A stretch of DNA of 64,000 nt, taken from the NCBI RefSeq assembly GCF_019578655.1, contig NC_063265.1, positions 23,794,285-23,858,284 on the forward strand. Direction: 5' to 3'. The notes below the pieces were generated by a model. That model saw only the letters and a program-made list of their open reading frames with translations. It was not told the DNA's origin and ran no database searches. The DNA is from Ricinus communis. Taxonomy: Eukaryota; Streptophyta; Magnoliopsida; Malpighiales; Euphorbiaceae. The translations under genes were made by a program, and so were the position numbers. Below, one piece after another: positions 49,069 to 61,080 of this stretch (its first letter is position 1; every line of letters begins with the position of its first letter).

Positions 49069-51421
49069 TTAAGTTCTCGGTGGCTGTGAAGTTGGAAAAC
49101 TGCCTGCTGACATTTCAATGTCATTTGTTTCATTTTCCTTGATGACTCCTTGGGTTGTCTCGCAATCTTTCTCTATGTATTCCCTGTACTTTCCCCATAG
49201 AACTGCGTACAATCCAGCTACGATCAGTACAGCTCCAAGAACACTGCAATAAACGATGACATGATTAGATATGTTGCGAAAGATAACCTAACCTGTTGGT
49301 TTTTATTTCTTAATTTGGCTTTGATTGGCCTACGAGTTAGTAGGTTTACAGTTTTGGAAATGGTTATAGTTTGTGTAGAAATTTATGGGGTTTAAGATTA
49401 AAGAGAGGAGTGTAAATGAATTATTAATAAATAAATTTTAATTTGGATCAAAATATTAGTATGATTTAAATTAAGTCAATGAATTTGTCTTTTTGTATTA
49501 TAATTTTTTTTATTTTTTATATACCCGACGCTAATTAATTCATATATTTTTTTAACTTTCAAGAAATTTAATTTTGGTAAATTAAATTATCGATATGATC
49601 CATACTTAATTTGTTAATTGTACTCTAATTATGTTTCTAGCATCTGATTTTATAATTAATTTGATAATAGCAACTATCAATTTAATAAATATTATTTAGG
49701 GACGAATGAATACTTTCTAACGAAATATATCATCATCTTAGTCACACATGTCTCTATATTACTATGTTACTGTTCACGTAATAACTCATTTTAATTACCT
49801 ATTATTTTCCTAATATTTACTAAATAAATTTGGAAGTCAATCTTCTAGTCATTATGGAATTCTTTTTATTGGGATGAGATATTACTTAAAAAGAAAATAA
49901 GAAATTACCCTCCAAGAAAAATCTTTTCAGTAAGGATGAAAGAACCCATGATTGCCACTATGATCATCATCAAAGGGCTAAAAGCAGTGACAAAGACAGG
50001 CCCTCTTTTCTGCATTACAAGTCCTTGAACATAATATGCAATGCCTGATGACACAATTCCCTGTACATGAAAATCACACTTCTTAGAATCTATGCTCGGT
50101 TGATTTGCAATTAAGTCCAACTTCCTCATTAGCTCTATTGGTTCATCATATATAAAAGAGATCAAGAGACTCACAGCATAAGCAGCAGCAAGAAGATTCA
50201 TGTCCCAACCAATGGTCCAAGCAGATGGCTTATGCTCCATAACGAAGGTGACAGCTATGGACTGTAGTGTGCCCATAAAGCACACGAGTGAAGTAAGTGA
50301 GAGCTGAGCTGCATACCTCCTAAGTGTCACTGCCTGTAAAATTACAGTGACAAAAATGGTTTTCAGCAATTGTAATTACGAAATATTATGGTGGTGATTT
50401 TATCTGACTTGGTAATTAATCTTTGCTGTTTACCTGGAGAATGAAGAATGAGGCCCAAGCAAGAGTGGCAATAATGAGCAGAATGGAACCCTTAAGCCAG
50501 TCTTTGTCAGAAGATCCAGTGGTGGCTGCAGGAGCAGATGTTTGGGAATGGACATGCTCAGACCAAATAAAATTGATGACATGACCTTTATACAATGTCA
50601 TCAACATAGCTCCAGCCACAGTTACAATTGTTCCAATCACCTTCGCTTGGCATCTCACTTTCTTTATGTCCACTTTCTCCATCCTATATTTTATCAACCA
50701 CCAAAGATTACGTTACATTTTCAGGCCAAAAAACAAAAATACAAAAAGCAGAGAGTACCTTGCTCATATGTGGCCAGTAACTATATACATATAATAATAC
50801 TTCGGATTTTGATATATACCTGCAAAGAACTGCCATCACAAATGTCATTGCGGGTAGCATGTTGCTCATGGCGCAAGAGAAGGTTGGTGAAGTGAATTTC
50901 AGCCCAGCGTAGTAGAAGTTTTGATCAATCACAGGCCTGTAAATCCAAAAGAAGTGGAAGAAAATATTAAAATGGACCATCTTCAGGATTTTGTACCTTC
51001 CACTAGTTGAATTATACTATTGGTAAAGGACAGGATACTAACCCAAGAAGACCTAGAACAAAGATTTGCATGAACATAGGAAAGGTAATCTTTGGCCTCA
51101 CTTTCCTGGATATAACCAAACGAGTAAAATATTAAGGGTATAGTAATCAATTCTGTATCAGTGTGTGTATGTGTGTGTGTGTGTATATATATATGCATGC
51201 ATGCATGTATGTATATACCTCTCAAGAACAAGAGCAAAAGGAGCAATAGCAAGAGTGGCAAAGGCGTGGCGGTAGACGACGAGCACGTAATGACTCATCC
51301 CTCTGTTAAGAGAAACCTTAGTGATGATGTTCATACCAGCATAGCCAAATTGCAAGGATATCATGGCTATGTAAGGCTTACACCTTTGAATAAAACTTCC
51401 AAGACATCCATTTCCCTCCAT
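49069..51421 (-). CDS. WAT1-related protein (UMAMIT / nodulin MtN21 family, EamA transporter)
   Basis: Ten-helix drug/metabolite-superfamily transporter; relatives export amino acids or auxin-related compounds across plasma or vacuolar membranes. Seven exons in order: 51421-51219, 51105-51043, 50936-50820, 50683-50434, 50333-50175, 50060-49909, 49243-49069, all GT-AG, joining to 372 residues, normal for the family. Exon 1 holds CKPYIAMISLQFGYAGMNII and YRHAFATLAIAPFALVLER. Next come GLLGPVIDQNFYYAGLKFTS and FSCAMSNMLPAMTFVMAV (first EamA repeat). The second repeat has ASFFILQAVTLRRYAAQLSLTS, GTLQSIAVTF, SSGIAYYVQGLVMQKRGPVF and AFSPLMMIIVAIMGSFIL. The tail has YCETTQ-like and polar residues typical of UMAMITs (KYREYIEKDCETTQ). 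It looks closest to the At2g39510/At2g37460 clade by eye. Intron 1 contains a TG/ATGC microsatellite. No damage seen. Confidence 0.93.
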
Positions 51422-51548
51422 TTCTTTCTTTTCTATGTTCTAACTTGATTAATAGAAAGGAGAACTAGAAGGAAAAGATTAAGAAAATAGAGGAAGAGCA
51501 CTTCAAGTTGCTTGCTGTCTCCTAAGAAAAAGCATGATCTGAAACTCA

Positions 51549-51558
51549 CTATAAATAG
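51549..51558 (-). promoter_or_regulatory. Possible TATA element of the WAT1-related gene
   Basis: The - strand reads CTATTTATAG about 128 nt upstream of the ATG, which would give a leader of roughly 100 nt. The same bases on the + strand (CTATAAATAG) are an even better TATA match, so the direction is uncertain. Confidence 0.35.
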
Positions 51559-51599
51559 AGGTTATGAGGGGAGAGGGAGAGATGCCAAATTCTAGAATA

Positions 51600-54100
51600 A
51601 TTTAGTTGAAATTCATTATAAAATTTATTTTATTTGAAAAAATACATAATAAAATTAAACTGAGATATTTTAATATTATGAGATATACTAACAAATTAAT
51701 ATAGAATTCATTTAAAAATTATATCTATTTCTTAAAATTTAGTTTAGTTATAATAAATTCTATACAATTTTAAATATGTAGAATTTAAATTAATTTTTAT
51801 TTTATTTAAAATATACTATATGAATTTAAATATATAAAACTTTAAATTAATTTTTACTTCATTTAACTCTAAATTTATAAATGAATCTTATAGATTTTCA
51901 ATCAAACTAAAAGATGAGATGTGTGAGAATATTAACCTCACAATGTACTGCAATGTTGCTGCTGCATCAAATTGAATATTCTGAATTTTTTTTTGTGGAT
52001 GGACTGCACGTGGCAGCAACAAATACATGTATCTGGGGAGAGATGATTAATTTAGTGAGTGGTAAAGGATTTGAGAGGGAATGGGTGCTTGCTGATGCTA
52101 ATAGAAGAAAAAGAAGAACAAAGAAGGCAAATGTAACATAACATTAAACATGCATGCTCAAGGTGGTGGCGGCCTGTCCACGTACACTTGTGGGTCTGCT
52201 TAGACGCGGCACTACGACGCATCTCCATTTTTTTAATTTGTAGCTAATTATGTTGATAGCTACAGATCAATTATTTATTTCAATAGTAAATTAATTCACT
52301 TTCATTAATAAAAAAAATTCTCAATAAACTTAGCCCAGTTTTTGAAGTAGATATCTCATTTAACTTTACAAGTAGGAACAAATTTATGGGGTATGCTTGA
52401 AAAAGAAACTAATTTAGCCTCTTAGATTTTACTTATTCAAGTACTTTAATATACTGACTTTTTAATTTAATTTAATAAATATAAATTTTATTTTTATAAA
52501 CTTTTTAATGAATACTGAATTTTATTTTTTAGTATTTAAGTACTTATGAGTATTAAATAAAGTTATTATTAAAAAGTATTTATATATAAAAAAAGAATAT
52601 GTGAAATTATTGAAAAGATAAAGTGCTAAAAGAAATTAAATGGTTGAAATTTAAGTATTTAAATAAGCATTTTGTCATTATCAAATCTTCTTGAAGAATC
52701 AAGTGTATATACTGATGCAACTCTTTCTTATTAATGTTTTCTTTGAAACTCCAATGGAATTTCTATTAAGAATCCATTATCATATCTGAAGTCATAATAT
52801 TAGTTTTTTCTTTTTAGTTTTTAATTGAAAACCTGTAATATTAGTTGTCTAAAGTGTTTGTGGAACATTATTCACCTTAAAATATTGGAGGCCTTGCGAT
52901 TCTTATTTGACGGACATGGAAAAGGTTTTTTTTTGTAAATGATATAAGAATATAAAATAATTATACAAATATTTATAAAAATTATTAACAATAAAAATAC
53001 TCAAAAGTAGAGCTTTATTTATAAGAATATCTTAAAATAGAATTTTATTTATAAAATATCTGATTTGATTTTATCATATGAAAATGTACATGTTAGATAT
53101 ATTTTGAAAAAATATATATGCATTCAGTATAATTTTGATAAATAATGAATCTAAAACATATTAATTTTTTAAAATATTGTTATATTTTATTTGATCTTGT
53201 GATATTAATGATAAATAAATAAATAAATAATCTAAAAGGTACTTTTCTCATTTAAAAATTTGGAAATGTGTTAAAAATATCTATTTGGTGAAAAGTTGTA
53301 CTGAGTGTGCCATGTGTATAGGTACATAAACTGATGTAATTAATGCATATTGAGTTGACATTTTAATTAGATGTTTTATGAATTCATAAGCTCCTTTTAC
53401 AATTTGCTTAAATACTAAAGCGATACCATAAAAATTAAATAAATAGTAGTAAATATTTGTATATGAATAAGTTGAAAGGACTTGTATTTAATTTGCTAAA
53501 ATTTACATAAATAAATAATATTTTATAGTGAATTTAAATACAAAGGAAATGATTGAATGATAAAAATTGTTTGAAACTAAAATTTTTTTTGTAAAGAATT
53601 TGTGCTTAAGCATTTGAATATTATAGTGTAATTGTTGTTTGGTTGATTCTAGGTTTCTTTTTCCATTCTTATTTCTATTTTCTACAGGGAGTTTCAAGTT
53701 CTACTTTTCTAAAAACTGAAAAAAAAAAATTAAATTTTGAATAAAATAGTTAAATTAATAATATTAAATTATAATTTTTTTAAAAGTCAAAAACCTTAAT
53801 TAAATAAATTTTTAATATTATCACCATTTTAAATTTAAAAATTTTAATGTACGAAGAGAGAAGTACTTACATAAGTAAACTAAATAAATAAACTAATAAT
53901 TTTAAAATTAATAATAAATTTGATTTCGTAGATATCTTTATATTTACTTTTCCAAAATATTAAAATAAAATAATTCCTTTATCTTTATAATGGAAACACT
54001 GATATTGATAAGTATTTATAATTTTACCGTTGATTGAATAATTTTTGCTGATTTTAACTTGGCAAATGGGCTAATTTAATAAATTTAATTAAATTATAAA
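51600..54100. other. AT-rich intergenic DNA, no gene seen
   Basis: Low-complexity AT-rich sequence upstream of the WAT1-related gene. A 75-codon + frame at 51914-52141 and a 64-codon - frame at 53503-53697 lack recognisable features. No terminal repeats were found. Confidence 0.55.
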
Positions 54101-54750
54101 ATAATATGTGATAAAAACTTTAGAAGTTTGAACTATGTCCGACTAAGAGTATAAAGCTGGATGGGAACATTAGCAGAGTTTTAGATTCAATTCCATTAGT
54201 TAATAGGGTCTTTTATTTTCAATAAGACTGGCACCTGTGATGGTAATTTTGGGGCGCGCATCTAAATGTATTTAGCGACTATGGTACTGTAAAGCTTTTC
54301 AATATAATTGGGAACATGCTAACTAGTCACTAAGACTAATACGGAGATGTGAGTCGCTACTCGGATAATCACCGGGACACTTTTAGTAATGAGTGGCATT
54401 TCTGAGATTCCATAAGGAAGCTTACGCCACAGAGTCAACAGATGAATCCAGAAGCCAACTTTTTTAGTTATGTGTGTGAGTCTTTAATTTTATTATTTAA
54501 CAAATTATTCCTATAAATACAAGCAATTCATATACATGCATGCCAAAACAACATACATAATACACCTAAGTCTAACCTATTTTAATTAAACCTAACCCCA
54601 TATACTAAAATAGTTAGCCCAATTTTTTAATCAATTATGTATAATGGCCACCTAGTCTAGCCCAATTATACTCTTGAATTCTAGCCTTCAAACCTAATGG
54701 ACTACTTGTTATAAGAAGTCTCATCGACTCTCATCTTAATTCTAACTAAG
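54101..54750. repeat. Left flank of the complete LTR element, old repeat-like DNA
   Basis: Mixed-composition sequence reminiscent of LTR interiors (gggacactttt, gccacagagtc). It continues after the insertion at 61076 with similar wording about Asn/Leu-rich stop-filled frames, so the complete element seems to have entered an older repeat. No borders could be set. Confidence 0.35.
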
Positions 54751-54755
54751 TTTAA

Positions 54756-56707
54756 TGTCACGACCCCACCCGTGGACCCGTGACCGGTACTAGGGAATGG
54801 GTAGGCGTAAGGCCACCGAAACCCGTAGTAAGCCTGACACTCACTGACTTAATCAAATCTCATCTCAAATTAATATTATTAAAGCCATAAATTAATATTA
54901 ATAATCAAGTGATACTATTTATTTTATGATACTAATAATCATATTAAGCACAAATTCTAAAATAGCATATTAAAATCAGACTTAGCAATAGTGCAATGAT
55001 TAAATGATTTTAACTCACAGAATTTGGACGACCTCCTAGCTCTGCTCCGGTGCCTCGGTTGGAGCGAGCCGAACAAACGGACAATCTAATCATGGAAAAC
55101 AATTTATCAATTATGCTGAAAAAATCGATCATTAATCCTAGGTCTAGACTCCTAGAACTAACTGTCTAAGAATCTCGATTCGGGAGAATTCTATCGAAAA
55201 TCCAGCAGAACCTCCCCTACAACACGGACAATTACCCCCGTAAAAACGGGTCCAGGACCTGCCAGAAAAACACTTCAAATAACCAACAATTCAAAACAAC
55301 AGGAATCGGGTCCCCAAACTTCACTATTTTTCCGACTTCGCCACACAACACAAAATACGAGGTAGGCAACTGACCGACAATCATTTTTGACTCACAAATA
55401 TCATCAAATACTCAAAATAAACCATTAGACACACAATTAAACCAAGAATTTCTAAAATTACAGGCTAGAGAAAAATTACCGAGACGCTCGATCGCTCGGT
55501 CGACTCACCTCCGGCCGCTGGAGTCCGATCGACGATCCGAACAAACCATCGGACTCACAACGACGTGCTGATGACGATCCCCGCTTCTGATTTTCTGATC
55601 TGACACCCGATCATCCGGAGAAATTTGCGGACGATCTCGGCCGTCGATTTGCAAACGGAGCCCGATCGCCACGAAATCGGTGCCATCGCGAAGCTTGAGC
55701 TGAGGAAAGTCGGGATACGTCCTCCGATCGTCCATCCTTCGCCGGAGCTCGCGCGGAAAAGCTGAAAGACGCCGGGTGCCACTCTAAATTTCACTTTGCC
55801 GGATCTTGCAACTCCGGCCACCCCAAGCGTCGCCACGCGGAAGAGAGCCCTTGCTATCGCCACTGACCGCCAAAACCGGGAACTAAGCCACTACTCCACA
55901 GACGCTGCGGTTCACGACGCACCGCCAGCGCCTTCCGGCCGCCAAAACTTGCCGGCCCACCGACGACCACGCCTTCCTCTTCTTCCTACCATCACCTCTC
56001 TCTCTCTCCCGATCCCATTCCTTTCAATATCGATATTTGACCCCTGAACTTTTCCTTATTACAATTTGATCCCTCAACTTTCTTAATTACTTACAATTTC
56101 ATCCAGCAGAATTCCAATTTAACCCCTAAACTTTCCTTTATCCTTTCAATTAAGCCCCTAAATAATTAATTTGGGCCAAATCCAAATTATTGAAAATATA
56201 TAATTACAAAAATACCCCTAACCGACATATTTATTTACAAAAATACCAAACTCACAAATTTCCATTAAAACCCCATAAAAATAAAATTATACTTTTAATC
56301 CTTATTCCAAAATAATCCTCTAAGTAAATCCTACACACAATTAAATTAAATAATCAATTTCCAACTTAAAATTTAATTCTACTAATCAATTATAATACCA
56401 ATTTTCCCCAAAATTCTTTTATAAACATCCTTTACAATTTCTACCATAATTTTCCAATATATAATTTTACTTATATAAATATGCATTTGGGAAAAATTTG
56501 AATAACCAAAATATAATCATTTCTCAAATAATTTACTTGAATAATTTCTTAAAATTTCAAACTAATTGGGTATAGAAAATAACTTATTTATTTGATTAAT
56601 ATTAAAATTTTCATTAAATCATTTCAAATTAAACCCAATAAAAATGAAGCTAAAATTAACTTAAATAAAAATTCATTATTAAATATATAAAAATTCCGGG
56701 TGTTACA
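54756..56707 (-). repeat. 3' LTR of the complete element, with 940-bp deletion
   Basis: On the + strand it begins TGTCACGACCCCACCC and ends GGGTGTTACA. Compared with the 5' LTR it lacks about 940 bp after caaattaatattattaaagc (near 54890), including the hairpin-unit array. In the first 135 bp the two LTRs differ at about five positions, all transitions. Confidence 0.9.
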
Positions 56708-56720
56708 TTCTCCCCCCCTT
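56708..56720 (-). other. Polypurine tract of the complete element
   Basis: AAGGGGGGGAGAA on the - strand, directly before the 3' LTR start TGTAACACCC. Confidence 0.85.
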
Positions 56721-58167
56721 AAAAAAAAAATTCGTCCTCGAATTTGAAAGAAAAGGGGCTACACTCTAAGACTGAAACTAATCAGGAACCTCTCATCTCC
56801 ACTCGGCTTCTCGAGAATTTTTTTTTTCCTCGGCAAAAATAAACTAAACCACAAGACTCATCGACAAAACCCTTTAGCAAAACTGGCGATCCTGATTTAC
56901 GGCTCCTCGGAAACCAAATCTTCTCTTACATCCACACACTGAGGATCTAACATGAGCAAAGGACCGAAAATATACTTCCTCAACTCAGACCTACGAACAA
57001 CTGGATTGACCTCAGGGAACATTACTAATACTTGGTGGCAAGTCCAACTTACATGCCACCTCACCAACCTGCCGACAAAACTAAGGGTTCCACACAATAA
57101 GGGCCAACACTGATCCTGCCAAAAATCCACTCACCAAATTTCCTTCCTAATGATATGTCCTTTGCATGTACAGAAAAAATCCTTAACATCCACATCACAT
57201 CATCCTCGGCATAACATCCATCTAATCGCATCAACCGACATAACCCATGCCATCCTGACACAAGATTCCTCCTTGACTGAAATCCAAAAGCCTCCTTTAT
57301 AATCCAACATGGGGCTTACAGCTCCACATACTTACTCTCTCAGCAACTTAGCTCGTCATCCAGAGAATTCCCAAGCTAACACAATTTACTTTGAAAAATT
57401 TACTTATTTATTTACTTTATACTCATCATTGATAAAGCTTTATCATCTTGGAAAAACACTTTTGTAAAATCATAAAATCTCCAGCCATTTCTCTTTATAT
57501 AAAATTCTACAATATCGCGCACCAGGGTGATGATGCCCCTATCACCAAGGGTTGTAATGCACGATGTATGATGCATGCCCTAAAATGAATTTATGCATGC
57601 CTAATAGTGAAATGCCATAATGCACTCTTGCGGGACTAGGCGCAATATTGTATTTCAAAAACACTTGTTCTACTTAGAAAAATAAATAATGTTCGCTTAA
57701 GTTTCTCTGGATTCTGAGCATCCGAAAATACTCCTGCCACCTTTCTTAAGCTTCTTACAATCACAAACTCTAACATCCGCCCGACTTCCCAGGCACTAAC
57801 TTCGGCACTACTAATTAAGGCGATGCCTAATGCGATGACGAGGCAGTCCATGACACGACTGCAACCACGCTCTACATTAAAACTGACTGCGGTGCCTACC
57901 ATCGAAACAACAATCAAAGCTTCCAAAGGCGGACTGCACTAATCACTTGAAGAAACAGCACGAGTCTATCGTGCTTCGGATCTTCCCATCGCTACAACGC
58001 TCATTCTCAACACCGCACCAAAGACAAGCTTACGAGAAAGGAAAGACTGACTCTCTAACAGTGAAGGCTGAGACACTGGAGTCAATGAAAACAACAAGAC
58101 AGACTTGATCCTAACTCCGTAGTACCAAGAAAAATCTTAACTTAGGTCGAAGGAAATCTAAACCTAA
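56721..58167 (-). other. Internal region of the complete element, non-coding
   Basis: No frame longer than about 96 codons on the - strand, and no gag, protease, RT or integrase motif seen. The part next to the PBS is a leader-like sequence (TTTAGATTTCCTTCGACC after the PBS). The frames at 56897-57130, 57061-57261 and 57636-57926 do not resemble known proteins. Confidence 0.7.
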
Positions 58168-58179
58168 GCTCTGATACCA
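58168..58179 (-). other. Primer binding site of the complete element (initiator tRNA-Met)
   Basis: TGGTATCAGAGC on the - strand, 4 bp (AAGT) after the LTR end GTCGTGACA. It is the standard complement of plant initiator tRNA-Met. Confidence 0.92.
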
Positions 58180-58183
58180 ACTT

Positions 58184-61075
58184 TGTCACGACCCCACCCG
58201 TGGACCCGTGACCGACACTAGGGAATGGGTAGGCGTAAGGCCACTGAAACCCGTAGTAAGCCTGACACTCATTGACTTAATCAAATCTCATCTCAAATTA
58301 ATATTATTAAAGTCATAAATTATCTTAATAGTTACATTTTACATAATTACTTCGGTCTGCCAGAAAAATTAGGCGAGACCCGAAACTCATAAAATTTACA
58401 ACTGATACCTCTACTCTTGCAACTGCGGAGAATCTAAGATTTTTACAATTTGACATACCAAATCAAACACTACCCGATGATGAAGAAGTCGGGTTACTGA
58501 GTAAGAGTCGCGGGAGGACTAACAGTCACGAATCTAAAAAACAGTAAAAATGAGACTGTCAGTCTCGAGAGTGAGTTAAAATCAAATAATCTAGAGACTA
58601 TTGCATTCTTCTCAGAAAATATAGACTATTCAAATCAGTATATAAAACCATGCACGTACATACAACCTATATTATAATCATACCCTATTGCTTTCTTCAC
58701 AGAAAATATTAATCATTCGAATCAATATATCAACCATGGACGTAAATACAACCCATATTATAATCATACCGTAATAAATAAATAAATGAATAAATAAAAA
58801 AATATATTTTTACTTTTACGGGACGAGTGGCTCAGTAGAACCCTAACCCCAAATTCTAGTAGCCTTTCGGCTCTCTTAATCCAACAGATTTGGCGCCCAG
58901 AGAGCAAGCTCGATCAGGGTCCTTACCTCTAGCCTGAACACTTGAATTCCAAATAAGCCGGCGCAGAGAGCGTTGCTCGATCATGGACCTTAACTCCGTG
59001 CAGAGCAATGCTCGATCAGGGCAAACAAATCCATAATAATCTTATATCCATGATCATTACCGGTGCGCACGCGGTCTTGATGCAACCTACCAGGTGGCAT
59101 GTTCTACGAAAGCCACATTTCCCAAAACACAATCATCACATTTAATAAATATAATTGTCCAATGAAATCATTCAACATATACCGAAATAAAGATTAAAAA
59201 TTTAGGATAAGGCAACGTGCAATTCGTGTCGAAAAATAATAATATATGTATTATTATAACGTTACTAATAATAATATTTATATTATTTTTAATAATTAAT
59301 AATCAAGTGAAACTATTTATTTTGCGATATTAATAATCATATTAAGCACAAATTCTAAAATAGCATATTAAAATCAGACTTAGCAATAGTGCAATGATTA
59401 AATGATTTTAACTTACAGAATTTGGACGACCTCCTAGCTCTGGAGCGAAATTTGAACAAATGGACAATCTAATCATGGAAAACAATTTATCAATTATGCT
59501 GAAACAATCGATCATTAATCCTAGGCCTAGACTCCTAGAACTGACTGTCTAAGAATCTCGACTCGGGAGAATTCTACCGAAAATCCGGCAGAACCTCCCC
59601 TACAACACGGACATTTACCCCCCGTAAAAATGGGTCCAGGACCTGCCAGAAAAACACTTCAAATAACCAACAATTCAAAACAACAGGAATCGGGTCCCCA
59701 AACTTCACTATTTTCCCCACTCCGCCACACAATACAAAATACGAGGCAAGCAACTGACCGACAATCATTTTTGACTCATACATATCATCAAATACTCAAA
59801 ATAAACCATTAGACACACAATTAAACCAAGAATTTCTAAAATTACAGGCCATAGAAAAATTACTGAGACGCTCGATCGCTCGGTCAACTCACCTCCGGCC
59901 GCCGGAGTCCGATCGACGATCCGAACACACCATCGGACTCACAACAACGCGCTGATGATGATCCCTGCTTCTGATTTTCTGATCTGACACCCGATCATCC
60001 GGAGAAATTTGCGAACGATCTCGGCCGTCGATTTGCAAACGGAGCCCGATCGCCACGAAACCGGTGCCATCGCGAAGCTTGAGCTGAGGAGAGTCGGGAT
60101 ACGTCCTCCGATCGTCCATCCTTCGCTGGAGCTCGCCGAAAAAGCTGAAAGACGCCGGGTGCCACTCTAAATTTCACTTTGCCGGATCTTGCAACTCCGG
60201 CCACCCCAAGCGAGAGAGCCCTTGCCGAGAGGAGCCGATCGCCACCGACTCACCGCCAACACCGGAACGGCGGCCTCCGCCTGCACAGCTGCTCGACGGC
60301 GGCCATCCCGCGCACTTCCAAAGCCGCCACCGACGACGCACGCCGCCGCCTTCCTCTTCTTCTTCGGCCATCACCCTCTCTCTCTCTCTCCCGATCTACT
60401 TTCTCTCTCTCCCCGATCCCATTCCTTTCAATATCGACATTTGACCCCTGAACTTTTCCTTATTACAATTTGGTCCCTCAACTTTCTTAATTACTTACAA
60501 TTTCATCCATCAGAATTCCAATTTAACCCCTAAACTTTCCTTTATCCTTTCAATTAAGCCCCTAAATAATTAATTTGGGCCAAATCCAAATTATTGAAAA
60601 TACATAATTATAAAAATACCCCTAACCGACATATTTATTTACAAAAATACCAAACTCACAAATTTCCATTAAAACCCCATAAAAATAAAATTATACTTTC
60701 AATCCTTATTCCAAAATAATCCTCCAATTAAATCCTACACACAATTAAATTAAATAATCAATTTTCAACTTAAAATTTAATACTACTAATCAATTATAAT
60801 ACCAATTTTTCCCAAAATTCTTTTATAAACACCCTTTACAACTTCTACCATAATTTTCCAATATATAATTTTACTTATATAAATATGCATTTGGAGAAAA
60901 TTTGAATAACCAAAATATAATCATTTCTCAAATAATTTACTAGAAAATAACTCATTTATTTGATTAATATTAAAATTTTTATTAAATCATTTCAAATTAA
61001 ACCCAATAAAAATGAAGCTAAAATTAACTTAAATAAAAACTCATTATTAAATATATAAAAATTCCGGGTGTTACA
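58184..61075 (-). repeat. 5' LTR of the complete element (2,892 bp)
   Basis: On the + strand it begins TGTCACGACCCCACCC and ends GGGTGTTACA. It contains the hairpin-unit array (about 58880-59020), the GC-rich core (about 59870-60420) with the MDDRR frame (60119-59889), and a CT tract (about 60375-60415). Confidence 0.92.
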
Positions 61076-61080
61076 TTTAA

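Larger units (their letters stand above)
54756..61075 (-). mobile_element. Complete non-autonomous long-LTR retrotransposon
   Basis: The only full-length copy of the family. 5' LTR 61075-58184 (2,892 bp), PBS 58179-58168, internal region 58183-56708 (1,476 bp), PPT 56720-56708, 3' LTR 56707-54756 (1,952 bp), perfect tttaa duplication (54751-54755 and 61076-61080). The PBS matches initiator tRNA-Met. The end of the internal region, with GAGGACGAATT then a T-run and AAGGGGGGGAGAA before TGTAACACCC, resembles the 3' end of Del/Tekay chromoviruses, which also have long LTRs. The internal region has no gag or pol, so the element depends on an autonomous relative not present in the window. Confidence 0.93.

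Noticed and set aside
50542..51448. + strand frames across the WAT1-related gene
   Set aside because: Shadows of the - strand exons and of the TG microsatellite in intron 1.
57636..57926. Frame in the complete LTR element as a gag remnant
   Set aside because: No capsid or zinc-knuckle motif; the leader-like location next to the PBS and short length fit chance.
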